From Diphasiastrum complanatum (taxonomy: Eukaryota > Streptophyta > Lycopodiopsida > Lycopodiales > Lycopodiaceae), in assembly GCA_029204225.1 (NCBI GenBank), contig CM055113.1:17522445-17586444 (forward strand): a stretch of 64,000 nucleotides of DNA, read 5' to 3'. Positions 1 through 12,399 of this stretch are shown piece by piece (positions within the stretch are counted from its first letter, which is position 1; the number at the start of each line of letters is the position of its first letter). The notes below the pieces were generated by a model. The model had not been told where the DNA came from, searched no databases, and saw only the letters and a list, made by a program, of their open reading frames with translations. Position numbers and translations under genes: made by a program.

Positions 1-750
1 GGAAGATGCGATGGTGATGGATGGAGTAGTGGACACTGGAAGAGAAGTAGGAGTGGTATCAACAGAAGAAACGAGGATGGAGACAGAAACAAATGTGGAT
101 GGAACAAGAAGAGAGGTAGCGACAACATAAATCGGAGTGGGGGGTTGCATGGAAGAAGAAGTGGCAGTTGTTGATGGAGTGGTTAGTGCGGTAGTGGAGG
201 TGCATCTTTGGTAGCAGGTGGAGATGTGGATGTAGAGGCAGCGCTACGCATTCGTTTGCTGGCCGTTGTATTAATAACTACAGGCTGGGATGCTTGAGAT
301 GGTGGATAAAGGTTAGTATGTGGCACAAGGGTAGACAAAAGGAATGAGAATTGGAAACCGTGCACTTTCGCCTCGAGAAGTGCGTAGGCAAAGTTACACA
401 ATAGGGGACCTGCTGCGATACGGTCACGGTTGTTGGGTTTAATGGAAAGGGTTAGTTCACGAAGGAGGAAGCTATGCCAGTTGTATGGCACAACGGAGGG
501 GTTAGGGAATTTTAGAAAGTATTCCACTATCTGACTCAGCAGCTTAGACTAGATTCTGTCCTTGCGAAATGTTGAAATGACTAGAAAGTTATTCAACAAA
601 TGCACAGCTGCCTGTATGACGGGTTCCGTGATAGCTTCTATCAGGTAACCATTGTTAGTCTGTATGGGAATTTCGGGTGTAGTTTGGGTGACGAAAGGTT
701 CGATCAAACCTTTGACGTAGCGATGGGAGATGGGTTGACGATCACCAGAC
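1..750 (-). pseudogene. Fragment of Ty3-type 3' extra ORF (env-position ORF), N-terminal part
   Basis: On the minus strand, reading from about 750 down to the window edge, the translation matches the protein encoded at 7905-6850: a helical N-terminal domain (motifs EAITEPVIQAA, LLNNFLVIS, AAGPLLCNF) followed by a Ser/Thr/Pro-rich stretch beginning around SAASTSTSPP. Frames change near 530-550, so the copy is broken, and it continues beyond position 1. In related copies here (12.4-13.9 kb and 35.3-38.1 kb) this ORF lies directly 3' of a Ty3 pol, the place where Athila/Tat-type plant elements carry an extra or env-like ORF. I cannot assign a biochemical function. It abuts a copia pol on the opposite strand at about 786, so this end is truncated or was the insertion site. 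Confidence 0.6.
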
Positions 751-785
751 ATAATGCCCCGCCAAAGAATGTACAATAGGCTCTC

Positions 786-2279
786 AATACCAAGGAGTGG
801 TATGATGCCATGAAGCAAGAGTATGATGCATTGATCACCAACAATACTTGGGAGTTTGTGGATCCACCATCCAACAAGCATGTGATTGGTTGCAAGTGGG
901 TATTTCGAATCAAACACAATTATGATGGCACAATCAACAAGTTCAAGGCAAGATTATGTGCCAAAGGATTTGCTCAAATCCATGGCCTTGACTATGAGGA
1001 GACCTTTGCACTTGTTGCAAAGATGGTGACAATAAGAATTCTTATTTTTCCTTGTTTTTTCAAATGGAAGGTGTTCCAATTAGATGTATCCAATGCTTTT
1101 TTAAATGGTTATCTTGAGGAGGAGATTTATATGGAACAACCTCAAGGATTCATCAAGAATGAGTCCAAAGTGTGCTTGCTCTTCAAAACTCTTTATGGAC
1201 TAAAGCAAGCACCAAGATCATGGTATTCAAGACTCAACACTTTTCTTATCTCACTAGGATTTGTTCTTAGTGACTATGATCCTTCCATGTATTTAAAGCT
1301 TGTTGATAATATTTTTGTCATTCTTCTAATCTATGTTGATGACATTATTCTTTGTGGAAGTTGTATCAAGCTAATTAAAGAAACTAAGCTAGCACATGGA
1401 AATGAGTTTATAATGCAAGATCTAGGAGAGATTCATTACATTCTAGGCCTAGAGATTGACTTTCATGAAGATTATGTTTCTATATGTCAATCTAGATATG
1501 CTCATTCTATGTTGAAAAAATTCCATATGGAAAATTCTAAGAGCATAGATACTCCAATGGAGCAAATTGTGAAAGATCCTAATAAAGGTGATGAAAGATC
1601 CTTCAAGGACATCACACTTTTTAGGAGCCTTATAGGCTCCTTAATTTGGCTTACGATTACTAGGCCCGATTTGAGTTTTTGTGTTCACAGATTGAGTCAA
1701 TATTTGCAAGATCCTAAGATCCATCATTGGAAGATGGCCAAGAGGATTCTTAGATACATATCTTCATCTTGTGATTATGGTCTACTTTATAAAAGTGAAG
1801 ATTTATCCATTGTTGGCTACTCGGATTTGGACATTGCAAGTGATAAGATGGATCGAAAGTCTATTAGTGCATACACTATATTTCTTGGAGGCAATCTAAT
1901 ATCTTGGCTTTCCAAAAAGCAAGATACTATATCTCTTTCTTCATGTGAGGCTGAGTACAAAGCACTCACCACAACTACCAAAGAGGTGCTTTGAATCAAG
2001 AGATTATTATTGGAGCTAAAGTGCATCAAGGAGGATGATCTACCAATGATCAAGTGTGACAATATCTCGGCCCAAGCTCTTGCCAATAATACTACATTTC
2101 ATGCAAGGAGCAAGCACATAGAAATGGCACACCACTTTGTGAGAGAAAAGTTTATTGGAGGATAAATCTATTTGGAGCATGTCAACACATCCTCTTGTAT
2201 TGCTGATCTACTCACCAAGCCTTTGAGCAAAAGTGCCTTCATCAAACATAGATCTAATCTTGGAGTTATATCAAGATCA
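786..2279 (+). pseudogene. Ty1/copia reverse transcriptase-RNase H remnant
   Basis: Copia-type pol (RVT_2 fold). Visible in order: the RT start (NNTWEFVDPP, GCKWVFRIKHN, LDYEETFA), VFQLDVSNAFLNG with a catalytic Asp, YGLKQAPRSWY, the active-site motif LIYVDDIILCG, TPMEQ, LIGSLIWLTITRPD, then RNase H with SLSSCEAEYKAL, CDNISAQALANN and the C-terminal ADLLTKPL. The first segment is open from 810 to 1994. A TGA at about 1992, where the sister copy at 21.06 kb has Trp, and a second in-frame stop near 2163 show that it is dead. Gag, protease and integrase are absent; the 5' end is cut at about 786. The sister copy at 19826-21335 belongs to the same family but lost the middle of RT. Confidence 0.9.
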
Positions 2280-5200
2280 ATGCGTGTTACGAGGAGTGTG
2301 AGAAATGCAAAAAGGTTATCTATGTTAGTTGTAGGGGTCCTATACTTTTTTGGAACACTTCCCACACGTGTGTATGTACTTTGGAAGTGAGTTAATGCAT
2401 GTAGTAGTGTGTTTTTGCCATTGATGTGAAGATAGATCTTGAATCTCAATCTAGTCTTGATCATTGTGCATCCACACACCTTAGGAGATCATAATCACAT
2501 GTGAAGGACACTCCACACGTGTGAATTCAACATAAAAAAACTACATGAAGAAACAAATAGAATCATAATGAATGGATTCGTCCATGCATAAACTTCTAGT
2601 ATCTCTATAAAACAACATCAGCCATGTGTCAAAACAATCAAATGGATAATTGTTGCGGTGTTGTGGTGTATTGATTTTTTTGTGTCTCCATCCACATGTT
2701 AGTAGTTGAGTAGGCCAATTTTGGCATTAGAGGCAACTCGAGCAAGTACACATGTAAAGTGATGATTAGGCCAAAAGTAGAGTTTGATGTGGCTGGAGCT
2801 AGCTTAGGCCTGTTACTTTTTTGGCTTTCTCTCTCTACCCGAGAGGTTGTACTTTGATTCTCTCTCTACCCGAGAGCAAGGTTTTTTTCTATTTATTTTT
2901 TTCATCCACAAGTCTCCACACATGTGAATGTACTTTGGTGAATGATATATGCATGTTTCATTGCGCGCTTGCCTTAGATTTGTGATAGATCTTGGAATTC
3001 AATCTATGCTTGATCTTTGTGCAATCACCCACATCTTCGTGTGAGCAACGATTCTCCTTGAATGGCCAACACCAAAAAAGCTTCTCTCAAAACATCAACC
3101 TTCAATAGGAGGGAGTACATAGCAAATAAGTAGGCTATAATAGTGGCAGTCAGCCTGTACCTCAAACCATCTTAATTCATGCAAGGGAGATGTATACTAT
3201 CAACTATGCAGCGACTTAGTGGTGTTTGAACGGCCAACATTGATAATGTCAGTAGCTATTTAAGAAGCTCACAACCAACATGCAGTGTAACATATGGCAA
3301 GGTAGGTTATGGCCTTCATAAGCTAAGCATGAAAAATTTATACTCAGTAGGAGTCCAAAATCAGCCTAGAGGAGAGTTCACATATTGCCACTAAAAATTC
3401 ATAACAGCCTAGTTGTAAATCTTCTCCATGCTTAACAACAACCCAATGACTTCGACAACAATCACGTTCTTGCATCAAAGACTCAGGAACAAAACGACCC
3501 ACATTTTCAATCATACATGACAGTGGTTCGTTAGTGAGCATTCGTGTATGCCTATAGGTATACATTAATGGTCCACAACAATGCCCACAGTCGCAAAAAA
3601 TAGAACGACCTCCCTTGGCAATCTCTCCCAGCAATGATTTCAGAAACATATCCTATCCACCTAAAGCCATTCTTCTCTCCCATTCAGATTTTCATCTTAA
3701 CGACAACAATAACACCTTCTCCATATTCACGAAAAATAGCAACAACATAACTGTCTCAGCCGCAGGATGACAGTAGATGAAATGACCGAATGTCTTCTAA
3801 TATAATATCAGACCAACAGAGATAAGAGCAATGAGGAGAGAGAGGGTGAGATTAGATGGAGATAGAGTGAAAGCTTCCTTTGCATTTCAGGAAATCGGTT
3901 ATCAGTTGCAACCCAACGTCAATGAGCAGCCCTCAACAATAACTCACTCATAACAACTTCCAACATCCTATGATCAGAACCAGAGCAGCAAAATGACAGA
4001 AGAGTCACGTCCCACTAGCAACGAACACTAGCCTCACTTACAGGGCATAAGTGAGATTGTCGTTTATTTTTCCATCACGTCCTCCTATGGTGAATGCCCA
4101 TGCAAAAGTTAAAAGCTTCCCAGACTGCGGTCCTTTAAAAGTCTGCTGTCACCCAGTGAATGAGTAGGTGGCCCCAGAAGTATGCTTGGTGGCCCTATGG
4201 ATTTTAGGGGCTCCTTTGTTTATCTCATAGCTAGGGTGGTTAAAAAGTTTCAAGCTTTCTACTTGCCATGTGCATTATAATCTCACTTTTTGACTTTCAA
4301 AGCTCAAGTGGTCCAAGTTGCCAATTTGCCTTGTTAGGTTTATCCCCTCTTTTCATGTCCTCCCCTTTGGTCGTTAACAACAATGCCTTTTCTTTTGGGT
4401 ACATTAGTTTCCGAATAATATTTCCCTTATTGCGCATCATGTCGTTGTGGTCCAGTGCCCACTAAATTTTTAACATTTGTTTCAAATATTCTTTGCCTTG
4501 ACCTTGGGACCCATGATTTGGGACACCTTCTTAGCAAACTAGTTTCCTGAAAAGCAAAATTTGGCAAATTTTTATATTGGCTTAAAAAAGAGTACATTAT
4601 AAATGCGGCAAAGATGTTTTCCAAAAATGTCAATCTTTACAAATTATTGCTATGCCATTTTGAAATTCACTCTAGCTAGTTTTTGGGCAGGTTGGAACCC
4701 CTATGTATGTGACATTTTATGTCATTTGCATCATGATTGTTGATTTTTTACATGCTGATTTTGCAAATATCTCAAAAAAGAATGCCCAACATTAGCCCGA
4801 AGTTGTGTGTTGAGAAATTGGCCAACATTCATCAGGTATAAGAAGGAAATACTAATTTCCAACATAGATTATAAAAAACTAGGTAGATGCATGTGAAAAA
4901 TTGCCAGCTAGTTAAGTTGTCTAATTTAAAAATTTGGAGGCCAAAGTGAATTTTCAACTTAGAGATGAGTTTCTTTATGTCAATAAGGCCTAAGAATAGT
5001 GTCCTTACAATTTATACAAGTTGATAAAGTTGGTTTTAGACCCATTTATACTGAGTAGTCGAAAACCATTGCATTTAGTCATGAAAAACTAGGTTTTTGG
5101 AGAAGTTTCTAGAAACTACCATTTAGGGTCATTCTTGGCAAGTGGCCAAATGTCATATTGTCTACTATAAATACCTATACCAACATGTAGAATGTATTCA

Positions 5201-5907
5201 AGAGTTCTTTCGTTACTTAGAGAACATTCATCTTCAATGCTATTGTCTTCTTCTAGCTCTTCTCCTTAGCTTGATATCTTGATTTCTCTAATTTTCGTGT
5301 TGTTCTTGAGTTCACACGTGTGAAGGACAATGTACTACTGCTTTTGTACGAACAGAGAAAATACTATATTGATTCATAGTCATTTTAATGATATTTGTAT
5401 GCATTTCCATGTTCTAGCATATTAGATGCATGATTTTCTACATTGTTGACGAACTAGATTCTATGGACCATAGCTTCCCATTTATATTTGAGATCACCAC
5501 TGACCACATCTTGGAAACTAACTCACCGCTCGAAAATTTGGGCTTGGAAAAAGGTAAACCCCTTACTTTTCCAATTCTCAACAAATTATCTTGATGTTTA
5601 ACAATTTTCTAAGGTGTATTCACCACTTTCTCCTTGTTTTTCAAAAGTGGTAAAAGCATGGTTGTAATAAAGGATCTCCTAAACATATTTTCGATAGATC
5701 GACATGTAATACAAGATGAATTTGAGCCATTGGTGGCAAATGAAGGTAATAAATCAAGTCAACAACATTCTTCATAAATTTCAAAGGTCCATAACACTTT
5801 GATTCTTCTTAAGTTTCATGTTCTTGTAAAGGTTGTTGCCTTAATTACGCAAAACAAACTTAAGAAAATTCACATTTAGTAATACCTTTTGATAGCAAAT
5901 TACTTCA
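2280..5907. other. Gene-free retroelement-derived DNA
   Basis: About 3.6 kb with no convincing coding region. It probably holds the 3' end and LTR of the preceding copia element and other decayed LTRs. Visible details: CACACGTGTG palindromes near 2365, 2512 and 5315, a motif that also occurs in the LTRs at 23.2, 48.8 and 53.5 kb; and a 15-bp direct repeat CTCTCTACCCGAGAG at 2831-2845 and 2862-2876. The segment around 5310-5350, with CACACGTGTG followed by a GTACGAACAG motif, resembles the LTR at 23.4 kb. Short open frames on both strands show no recognisable domains. Confidence 0.5.
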
Positions 5908-7920
5908 TCATTTATTGCACGCCCTTTGTATATTTTTACTTAGGGGGTACTTTGATAGCAATTCGTTTATTTTCTCCTCCATGGACTTGGGTCTTCGGAA
6001 GGCCCGATTGGCAGATATTATGCGCGAACCTCTAGATGATGTGGCTTGGCTTTGGTTGGTACCTGCGCCTTGGCCCTGGTCTCGCGTCTCAACAGTCGTA
6101 TCTGTTTTCCCTTGATCTTGGCCTCCAGACCCTTGATCCTGGTTAAATCCCCCTGCTGCCTGCTGGCTTTGGTCTTGGATGGTACTAGCTTGTGCAGCGT
6201 CAAAAATCGGTGGCGGTGGAATTACCACGGGGGTGGGTTGGGCCTTCGTGTTCATGAAGTTTTGGCACGCCTTGAGGGTTGGCTTGGCCTGGGCGAGCTC
6301 GTGAGTTGCGCTTGTCCGATATTTGTTGAACTCTACCTGGTAGCCGTTTAAGGTTTGGCTATAAACTTGCACCTGATGCCGAAGAAAATTCATTTTTGAT
6401 TGAGAAAGTGGCCTTGAGTCTAGTGCAAGTTGAGCTAACCAGACGAGCTTTTCATCTTGTAGGGCTTTAACCTCCGTTCCCAGGCGCGTATTCTCTGCTT
6501 CCAAAAGGTTTAGTTGCACCTGGATGGGAGCAAGCCGTTGGGCGCTTCAGATTGAAGCTCCCGCACCTTTGTGGAGGCCTCTGTCAGCGCTTTGGAGAGG
6601 CTTTGGATATATTTGTTGAGGCCCTCCTCCTTCTGCTACAGCTTGGCAATCTCCTGGTGCCCTTCTTGTTTATGTTGGTGCGTTATCTATTCGTGCTGCA
6701 GCTTGGTGAGATATGCTCGCAGTTGTGTGTTACTCGTCGCCAGGTGTAGTACCCTACTTTCCAGAATGGCTTTGGCCGCTACCGCATCCAAGATGTATTT
6801 TCCCAGAGTCTGGTACGTCGTTGTTAGGTCTGTGGGAGCAGCCGGTACACTAGCACTGATAGGGGCTTGTGTTGTATCGGCCCCGACGACTTGTGGAATA
6901 GGACCTCAAGTCATTATCTTCTATCAGGTTCTCATTGGACCTGATGCCATCAAGGGCGGTAGGATCAGCCCGATCTGGCGATGGTACAAAAACTGTTTGA
7001 ATAAATGCGTCATCAGGAAATGGTTGGTTGCCCTCGGTAACCTTTGGTGGCAAAGTAGGTGGGGTTTGAGAAGCAACTGTGGAAACAGGGGTGAGGACGG
7101 TTTGTCCGAACGAGAGGATTGGAGGAATAGAGGGGAACTGAAGGGTGGTGTGGAGTATGGAAGAAGACAAAGATGGAGCAAAAAAGGTCTGGCGTGGGGG
7201 TGAAAATTTGATAACTTGCATCCATGCCAGAGTGTCTGGAGACAATTGAAAATCAGAAGGATTGAACGGAATGGAAGCAACGGTGGCGGCAGGAGTGATG
7301 GAGGATGTGATGGTGATGGACGGAGTAGTGGATAACGGAACAGAGATAGGAATCGTATCAACAGAGGAAACGAGGGTGGACACAGAAACAGATGTGGATG
7401 GAACAAGACGAGAGGTAGCGACAATAGAGATCGGAGTGGGGGGTTGCACAGAAGAAGAAGTGACGATGGTTGATGGGGTGGTTAGTGCGGTAGTGGAGGT
7501 GTGTCTTCGGGTAGCAGGTGGAGATGTGGATGTAGAGGCAGCGCCACACATTCGTTTGCTGGTCGTTGTGTTAATATCTGCAGGTTGGGAGGAGGTGGAT
7601 GCTTGAGATGGTGGATAAATGTTAGTGTGTGGCACTAGGGTAGACAAAAGGGATGAGCGTTGAAAACCGCGCACTTTCACCTCGATAAGTGCGTAGGAAA
7701 AGTTACACAACAGGGGGCCTGCTGCAATACGCTCATAATTGTTGGGTTTGATGGAGTTGGCTAGTTCACAAATAAGGAAGCTATGCCAGTCGTATGGCAC
7801 AACGGAGGGGCCAAGAAATTCTAGAAAGGATTCCACTATGTGAATCAGAAGCTTAGACTGGATTCTATCCTTGCGAAATGCTGAAATAACTAGAAAGTTA
7901 TTCAACAGATGCGCAGCCGT
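5908..7920 (-). pseudogene. 3' extra ORF of Ty3 element 1 (env-position, structural-type protein)
   Basis: Reading from about 7920 down to 5990. The N-terminal helical domain (LNNFLVISAFRKDRI, SFLICELANSIKPNN, AAGPLLCNF) leads into about 150 residues very rich in Ser, Thr, Pro and Val, then a coiled-coil region at 6850-6350 (NTQLRAYLTKLQHE; further heptads at 6500), a Gln/Gly-rich stretch (DQGSGGQDQGKTD) and a basic C-terminus (RRPKSMEEKINELLSKYP). Frames break between 6850 and 6520. The layout (globular domain, low-complexity linker, coiled coil, tail) is repeated in the copies at 12.4-13.9 and 35.3-38.1 kb, so it is a real protein of this retroelement family. No catalytic motif is seen. Its place 3' of pol suggests an Athila/Tat-like env-position ORF; that assignment is inference. 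Confidence 0.65.
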
Positions 7921-8759
7921 CTAAATGACGGGTTCCGTGATAGCATAGAGTGCGTATTAGGTGAAATCCACTTTCCCTTGTTCAATTCCACCCAAATTTT
8001 GGTAGGCACCTTTTGCACAAAATTCTAAGACCTCAGGGAGGTCTGCGAGAGTTCAAAAGGTGATTTGACTACTATGCGAAGGTTTTGCGAGGGTTCAACT
8101 CTCGTAGGAAGTGATCTCTCGCACAACTTGTTCCTGTGATTGGATTTTCAAGATCAAACCATGTAGACAGGCTAATTTCACTGCTCTGATTCCATTTAGG
8201 CACCTTAGAGAGGGTTGATAAGTCGATCTTGATGTTCAACGAGGGTTATGAAAATTTAGCTTCTGGGAACCCTCACACACACTAGAAAATGGTGATTCCT
8301 CCATCAGGAACTCTCACAAAGATTTTCATGGATGCATCTGGGTCAGATCTGGTGACTGTCCAACTTTCAAGAGCTATCTCTTAGGGGATCTCAAAAAATC
8401 ATGAAAAGTTGCTCTTTTAGAGTGTTTTTTGACGAAATCTCGAGATTTTCTGATTTTTAACTTTTGTAAATTGGTAATCAGCCTCATCCAAGCTTGATCT
8501 GACTATTGGTAGCTGGAAGTTCTGATGGATACTTGGTATAGATCCCTCAGTCAATCTGATGATCAGCTTCCTTCTTGATCCTATCTGGATCTGGATCCTT
8601 CTTGGATTCTGATGGATTTCTCCGATCTTGCCAGATCTGGCTGAATCTTGAAGGATTTAGCTTGATTTGGTTTGATCTTCTTAGATCTAGCGGTGATGGC
8701 TTAGCAGATTAGCTTTTCGTAACGTGCCCCCACAATCTAGATCTATCTCATTATGGTGG
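7921..8759. other. Non-coding spacer with TCTCGCA-type repeats
   Basis: No coding frame. Between 8040 and 8350 variants of TCTCGCA, GCGAGAG and GCGAGGGTT recur (for example near 8045, 8083, 8091 and 8131), the same word that recurs in the leader at 22.5-23.2 kb. From 8540 to 8720 there is a GATCT/TGGATC-rich stretch. In orientation this lies between the end of pol and the 3' extra ORF of Ty3 element 1, although the matching spacers of elements 2 and 4 look different (GCGAAGG words), so an LTR or leader fragment may have been inserted here. Confidence 0.4.
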
Positions 8760-11650
8760 CTAGTACTTGTGCAACCGGCTACCGTTGATGGGTGTATCGA
8801 ATGGTGTCCCATCTAACGTTTCTAAATTCACGGCTCCATGATTAAGAATTTCCTTGATTCGATAGGCACGTGTGAATTTTAATTTTCCTTTGATCGCCTT
8901 GGTTTTATACATCAGGACCAGATCTCTGGAACGAAGATCCTTTTTTTGTAACCAACGATCATGTCATGCTTTGTGTCTTTCCTTTTCAGCTGCCACTGCA
9001 TGCACAACTAGTAAGCGTGTTTCACAAAGTTTATGCAGAGCTTCGTGGCATAGCTGTAGAGATTTGGACTCACTAAGACGTTGCATGGTGGCAATCCTTA
9101 ATGAAGGAACTAAAAACTCTACTGGCATCACATCATCCTAACCATATACCAATTGGAAGGGTGTTTGATTAGTGCTTCCTTTATATGTTGTCCTGAATGT
9201 CCATAGTGCAGCATGCAACTTATGTTCCCAATCTGATCTGCTAGCTTCATTTGTTTTCGTGAGAATGCTACACAGGATCTTATTGGATGATTCTGCTTGC
9301 CCATTACCACAAGGATAATAAGGCATATTGGTTCTGTGGATCACGAAGAATTCCTCCAACAGGACCTTGATGGTCGCATTGATGAAGTGGCTTTCGTGAT
9401 CACTGACTAACTCTACCGGGCATCTGAAGCGTACAATCATATCTTCATAAAAGAACTTGGCAGTGGTCCTAGCATCAGCTACTCTTACTGCCTTGGTTTC
9501 GACCCATTTGGTAAGGTAGTCTGTGGCTACGATTATGTATCTAGTCTGAGAACTCCTGGCCGTAGGGTGAATTGGACCGATGTAATCCAATCCCCACTTT
9601 TCGAATGGTGCTTGGGCTAAGACTGGGTGTAGTAGGTCATAATTCAATCTCGTTGGCCTTCTTGCCCTTTGGCACACATCGCACTTTTTTAAGTATTCCT
9701 CCGTATCCTTATGAATCATTGGCCACCAACATCCTGATTGCAGGATCTTGAGAACTATAATGTCGGATGCAAAATGGCCCCCACCCATGCCTTCATGTGA
9801 AATCCAAATGATCTGGGTGGCCTCATGAGGAAGAATACACCACCGAAGAATTCTGTCTAGTCCTCTTCGGTATAACTGGCTGGCAATCAGCTGATAAGGT
9901 CTAGCCTTCAAGATCAATTTTTGTTGTTCCGCCTTTGGTAGTGATTTGTCTGGTTGGGCCCGCATTAGATATTCAACAATGTTGGCAGCCCATTCTGGTA
10001 CTATCTCCACGTAAATTAAGACAGCATCTTCCAGCTCATCATCGGGTTGGGTTGCAATCTCTTTCTCCTTGATTCGTGATACATGATCTGCCATGTAATG
10101 TTGTTTTCCCTTGCGATCTACTGTCCGAAAATCAAATTCCAACAATAGAAGTAGCCATCTGGTGATTCTCCCGGTGTTGCAAGTTTTATTAACGAGATAA
10201 AGCAAGGGTTGATGGTCCGTATAAAAAGCAAAATGTGTGGCCATCAGGTAATGTCAAAATTTCTTAACCGCATAAATCATTGCCAGTGCTTCTCGCTCTG
10301 TGGTTGAATAAATCATTTCGGTATTACTAAGCTGTCGGCTTGCAAATCGGATTGGAGAATTATTTTTGTGTTCACCTAGCTGGGTTAAGACTGCTCCAAC
10401 TGCATACTTCGATGCGTCCGTATGCACGTGAAACTCAATGGACCAATTGAGTGGGTGTAAGATTGGTGCTGAAACCAATGCATCCTTAAGCTTCTGGAAA
10501 GCCTTTAGGGCTTCCTCGTTCCAATGTGGATCCGTTGTGAGTTTGTAGATTGGTTGGGCTAACTCCGCAAAATCAAGAATGAAGATCCTATAATAGTTAT
10601 CATGACCCATGAAGATATAGACTTCACAGATCATCCCCGGTGGTGGTAGATCAATAATGATCTTGATCTTTGATAGATCTGTGGCAATCCCGTGTCTTGA
10701 CACTATATGGCCGAGAATCAAGTGTTACCCAGAATTGACATTTTTCTGGATTTAGGGGGATCTTGTAGTCGCAGCATTTTTGTAACACCTTCTCCAGGTT
10801 GGATAAGTGTTTTGAGTCTGGTCCATGCACACACAGATTGTCCAAGAAAATTTCTAGAAATTTTTGCAGATAATCTTTGAATGTCGTCTGCATGACTCGC
10901 TAGAAGGTGCTTGGGGCATTGCAAAATCCGAATGGCATCACTTTATAGGGTAGGTTCCCCATTCCGTGGCAAATGCTGTTTTGTGTTGGTCTTGGGGGGC
11001 TATCTTCAGCTGGTTGTAACCGCTAAAGCTGTCTAGAAAACTGTAGGCCTTGGCATTGGCTACTCTGTCGAGGACACCTTTTGTAAAAGGTAAAGAAAAA
11101 TGATCTTTTTTGGTGACTGCATTTAGCGCCTTCAGATTCACACAAATCCTCATTTTGTCGTTCTTCTTGGGCACTATAACTATCGGTGATACCCATTCTG
11201 TGTGCTCGATTTCATAGATGAAATCTGCATCCATCAACTTCTGCAACTCCTGCTTGATCAGCTCAGTATAATTCGGGTTGCAGCGGTAATAACGGCTTAC
11301 CTTGGGGACTGCTCTGTCCACCAAGGGTATGGTGTGTTGGACTACTGTTGGTGGAATGCCCTTCAAGTCACTATAACTCCAGGCAAAACAGTCTTTATAT
11401 TCCACCAACAACAATCGTAGTCTCTTGAATTGTGTGGGTGTTAACTGCTCTCCCACATGCACCATCTTTTCTTCTTCACCTGGCTCGGCAAGATTCGTTG
11501 GCTGTGTTCGTGCAGGTCCCTCAAAGACTTGTTTCGCTGGTGCCTTACTTTGATCAGATTCTCTCTGGGCTTGCAGCATTATGATTACCACGTCGTCCAA
11601 GGTATAATTCTTGAAACTCTCAGGCATCTCGTGAACTGGCGCGCGTCCTT
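8760..11650 (-). pseudogene. Ty3 element 1 pol: RT, RNase H, integrase (Athila/Tat-like)
   Basis: Minus strand from about 11650 to the TAG at 8760. RT: SRYYRCNPNY, WVSPIVIVPKKN, ICVNLKALN, YSFLDSFSGYNQ. The expected FLDDL active site reads FLDNLCVHGP, losing one catalytic Asp. RNase H: HTDASKYAVGAVL, TEREALAMIYAVKKF, FYTDHQPLLYL. Integrase: HEGMGGGHFASD, CDVCQRARRPTR (zinc-binding Cys pair), WGLDYIGPIHP, VELVSDHESHF, YPCGNGQAESSNK with the Glu, and a C-terminal domain ending HKY. A frameshift near 10940, one at 10720-10740, stops between RT and RNase H (about 10252) and at 9137 make it a pseudogene. Gag and protease are missing; the homology with element 3 (27.5-31.9 kb) is cut at about 11650. 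Confidence 0.9.
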
Positions 11651-12399
11651 TTCTTGCTTGTTGTTGTCTTTGTGTTGCTTACTGCTTTTGCTTTTTGCTT
11701 TCTGTTTTTTTTTGCAAGCATCCTTCCTTTCTTGTTTTTCCTTCAAGAAATCTCATAAGGTTTATGCTCATAGAGGGTTTCAGGATTTATGTTCCTAGAG
11801 GGTTGTGGTGTCGTCGATGTAGCATAGGGGTCCACCACTGGGAGTGGCAACCTCGCCTTCACCTGCATAGCAAGAAGAGAGAGCGAGAAGAGAGAGAGGA
11901 GAAAGAGGAGAAAGAGAGTGGAGAGAGGGAGAGAGAGAGAACGCCTAGGTTGAGAAAGACTTTGGGGGCTCAAACGCCTACCCAAAGCTATTCTATCCCA
12001 ACATAGGGAGAGAGGGAGAAGAGAGAGAGAGAGGAGAGAGAGAGATGGAGATGGAAAAACCAAGAGAGTCTTAGAATGAGAATGGAAGATGATACAATAC
12101 AAAGGAAATGGCTCCCTCTTATAGATTTTAGAGGTGAGCCTCCTTCACTCTCATTGGCCACTTCATTGGGGCAAGGATTCTAATCCAAGCCTTTAAAACA
12201 AACACAGCTTAAATTTATTGGTGCTAAGAAAGCACAAGGGCACTCACATGATTCATGTGAGTTTTAAGTTGGGCCCTTTTAGCTTTTTTATTTGCAACTT
12301 GACTTAGGGCCTCTAATGTCATTTTAGAGTTTTAAGCCCCTAGTCTCTTATTCCTAGGAATTACAACTTGCTACTTGTGCTCATTGGGTTGGGGTTACA
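11651..12399. other. LTR-like, gene-free segment
   Basis: No supported gene. Read on the minus strand, 12430-12180 resembles the LTR segments at 21.38 kb and 38.49 kb: a shared GAGGGCAT, GACATCCTGC, CCAACCCAATGAGCA block followed by an AT-rich stretch and a CTCACATGAATCATGTGAG-like imperfect palindrome. This suggests a decayed minus-strand LTR between Ty3 elements 1 and 2. No PBS was found. The frames at 11695-12102 on both strands are low-complexity products of the GA tract. Confidence 0.4.
11875..12056 (+). repeat. GA-rich low-complexity tract
   Basis: Nearly continuous GAGA/GAAGAGAG purine tract, broken around 11940-12000 by mixed sequence. It creates artificial Glu/Arg-rich (plus) and Leu/Ser-rich (minus) open frames that should not be annotated as genes. 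Confidence 0.85.

Noticed and set aside
3344-4633. Open frames at 3344-3649 (-), 4268-4465 (+) and 4427-4633 (-)
   Set aside because: Short, no motif, no related copy in the window.
6046-7203. Plus-strand open frames rich in Leu, Cys, Gly and Trp (6046-6351, 6571-7203, 7262-7606)
   Set aside because: They are antisense shadows of the Ser/Thr/Pro-rich minus-strand 3' ORF; no independent motif.
11695-12102. Open frames on both strands through the GA tract
   Set aside because: Low-complexity translation of GAGA/CTCT repeats.
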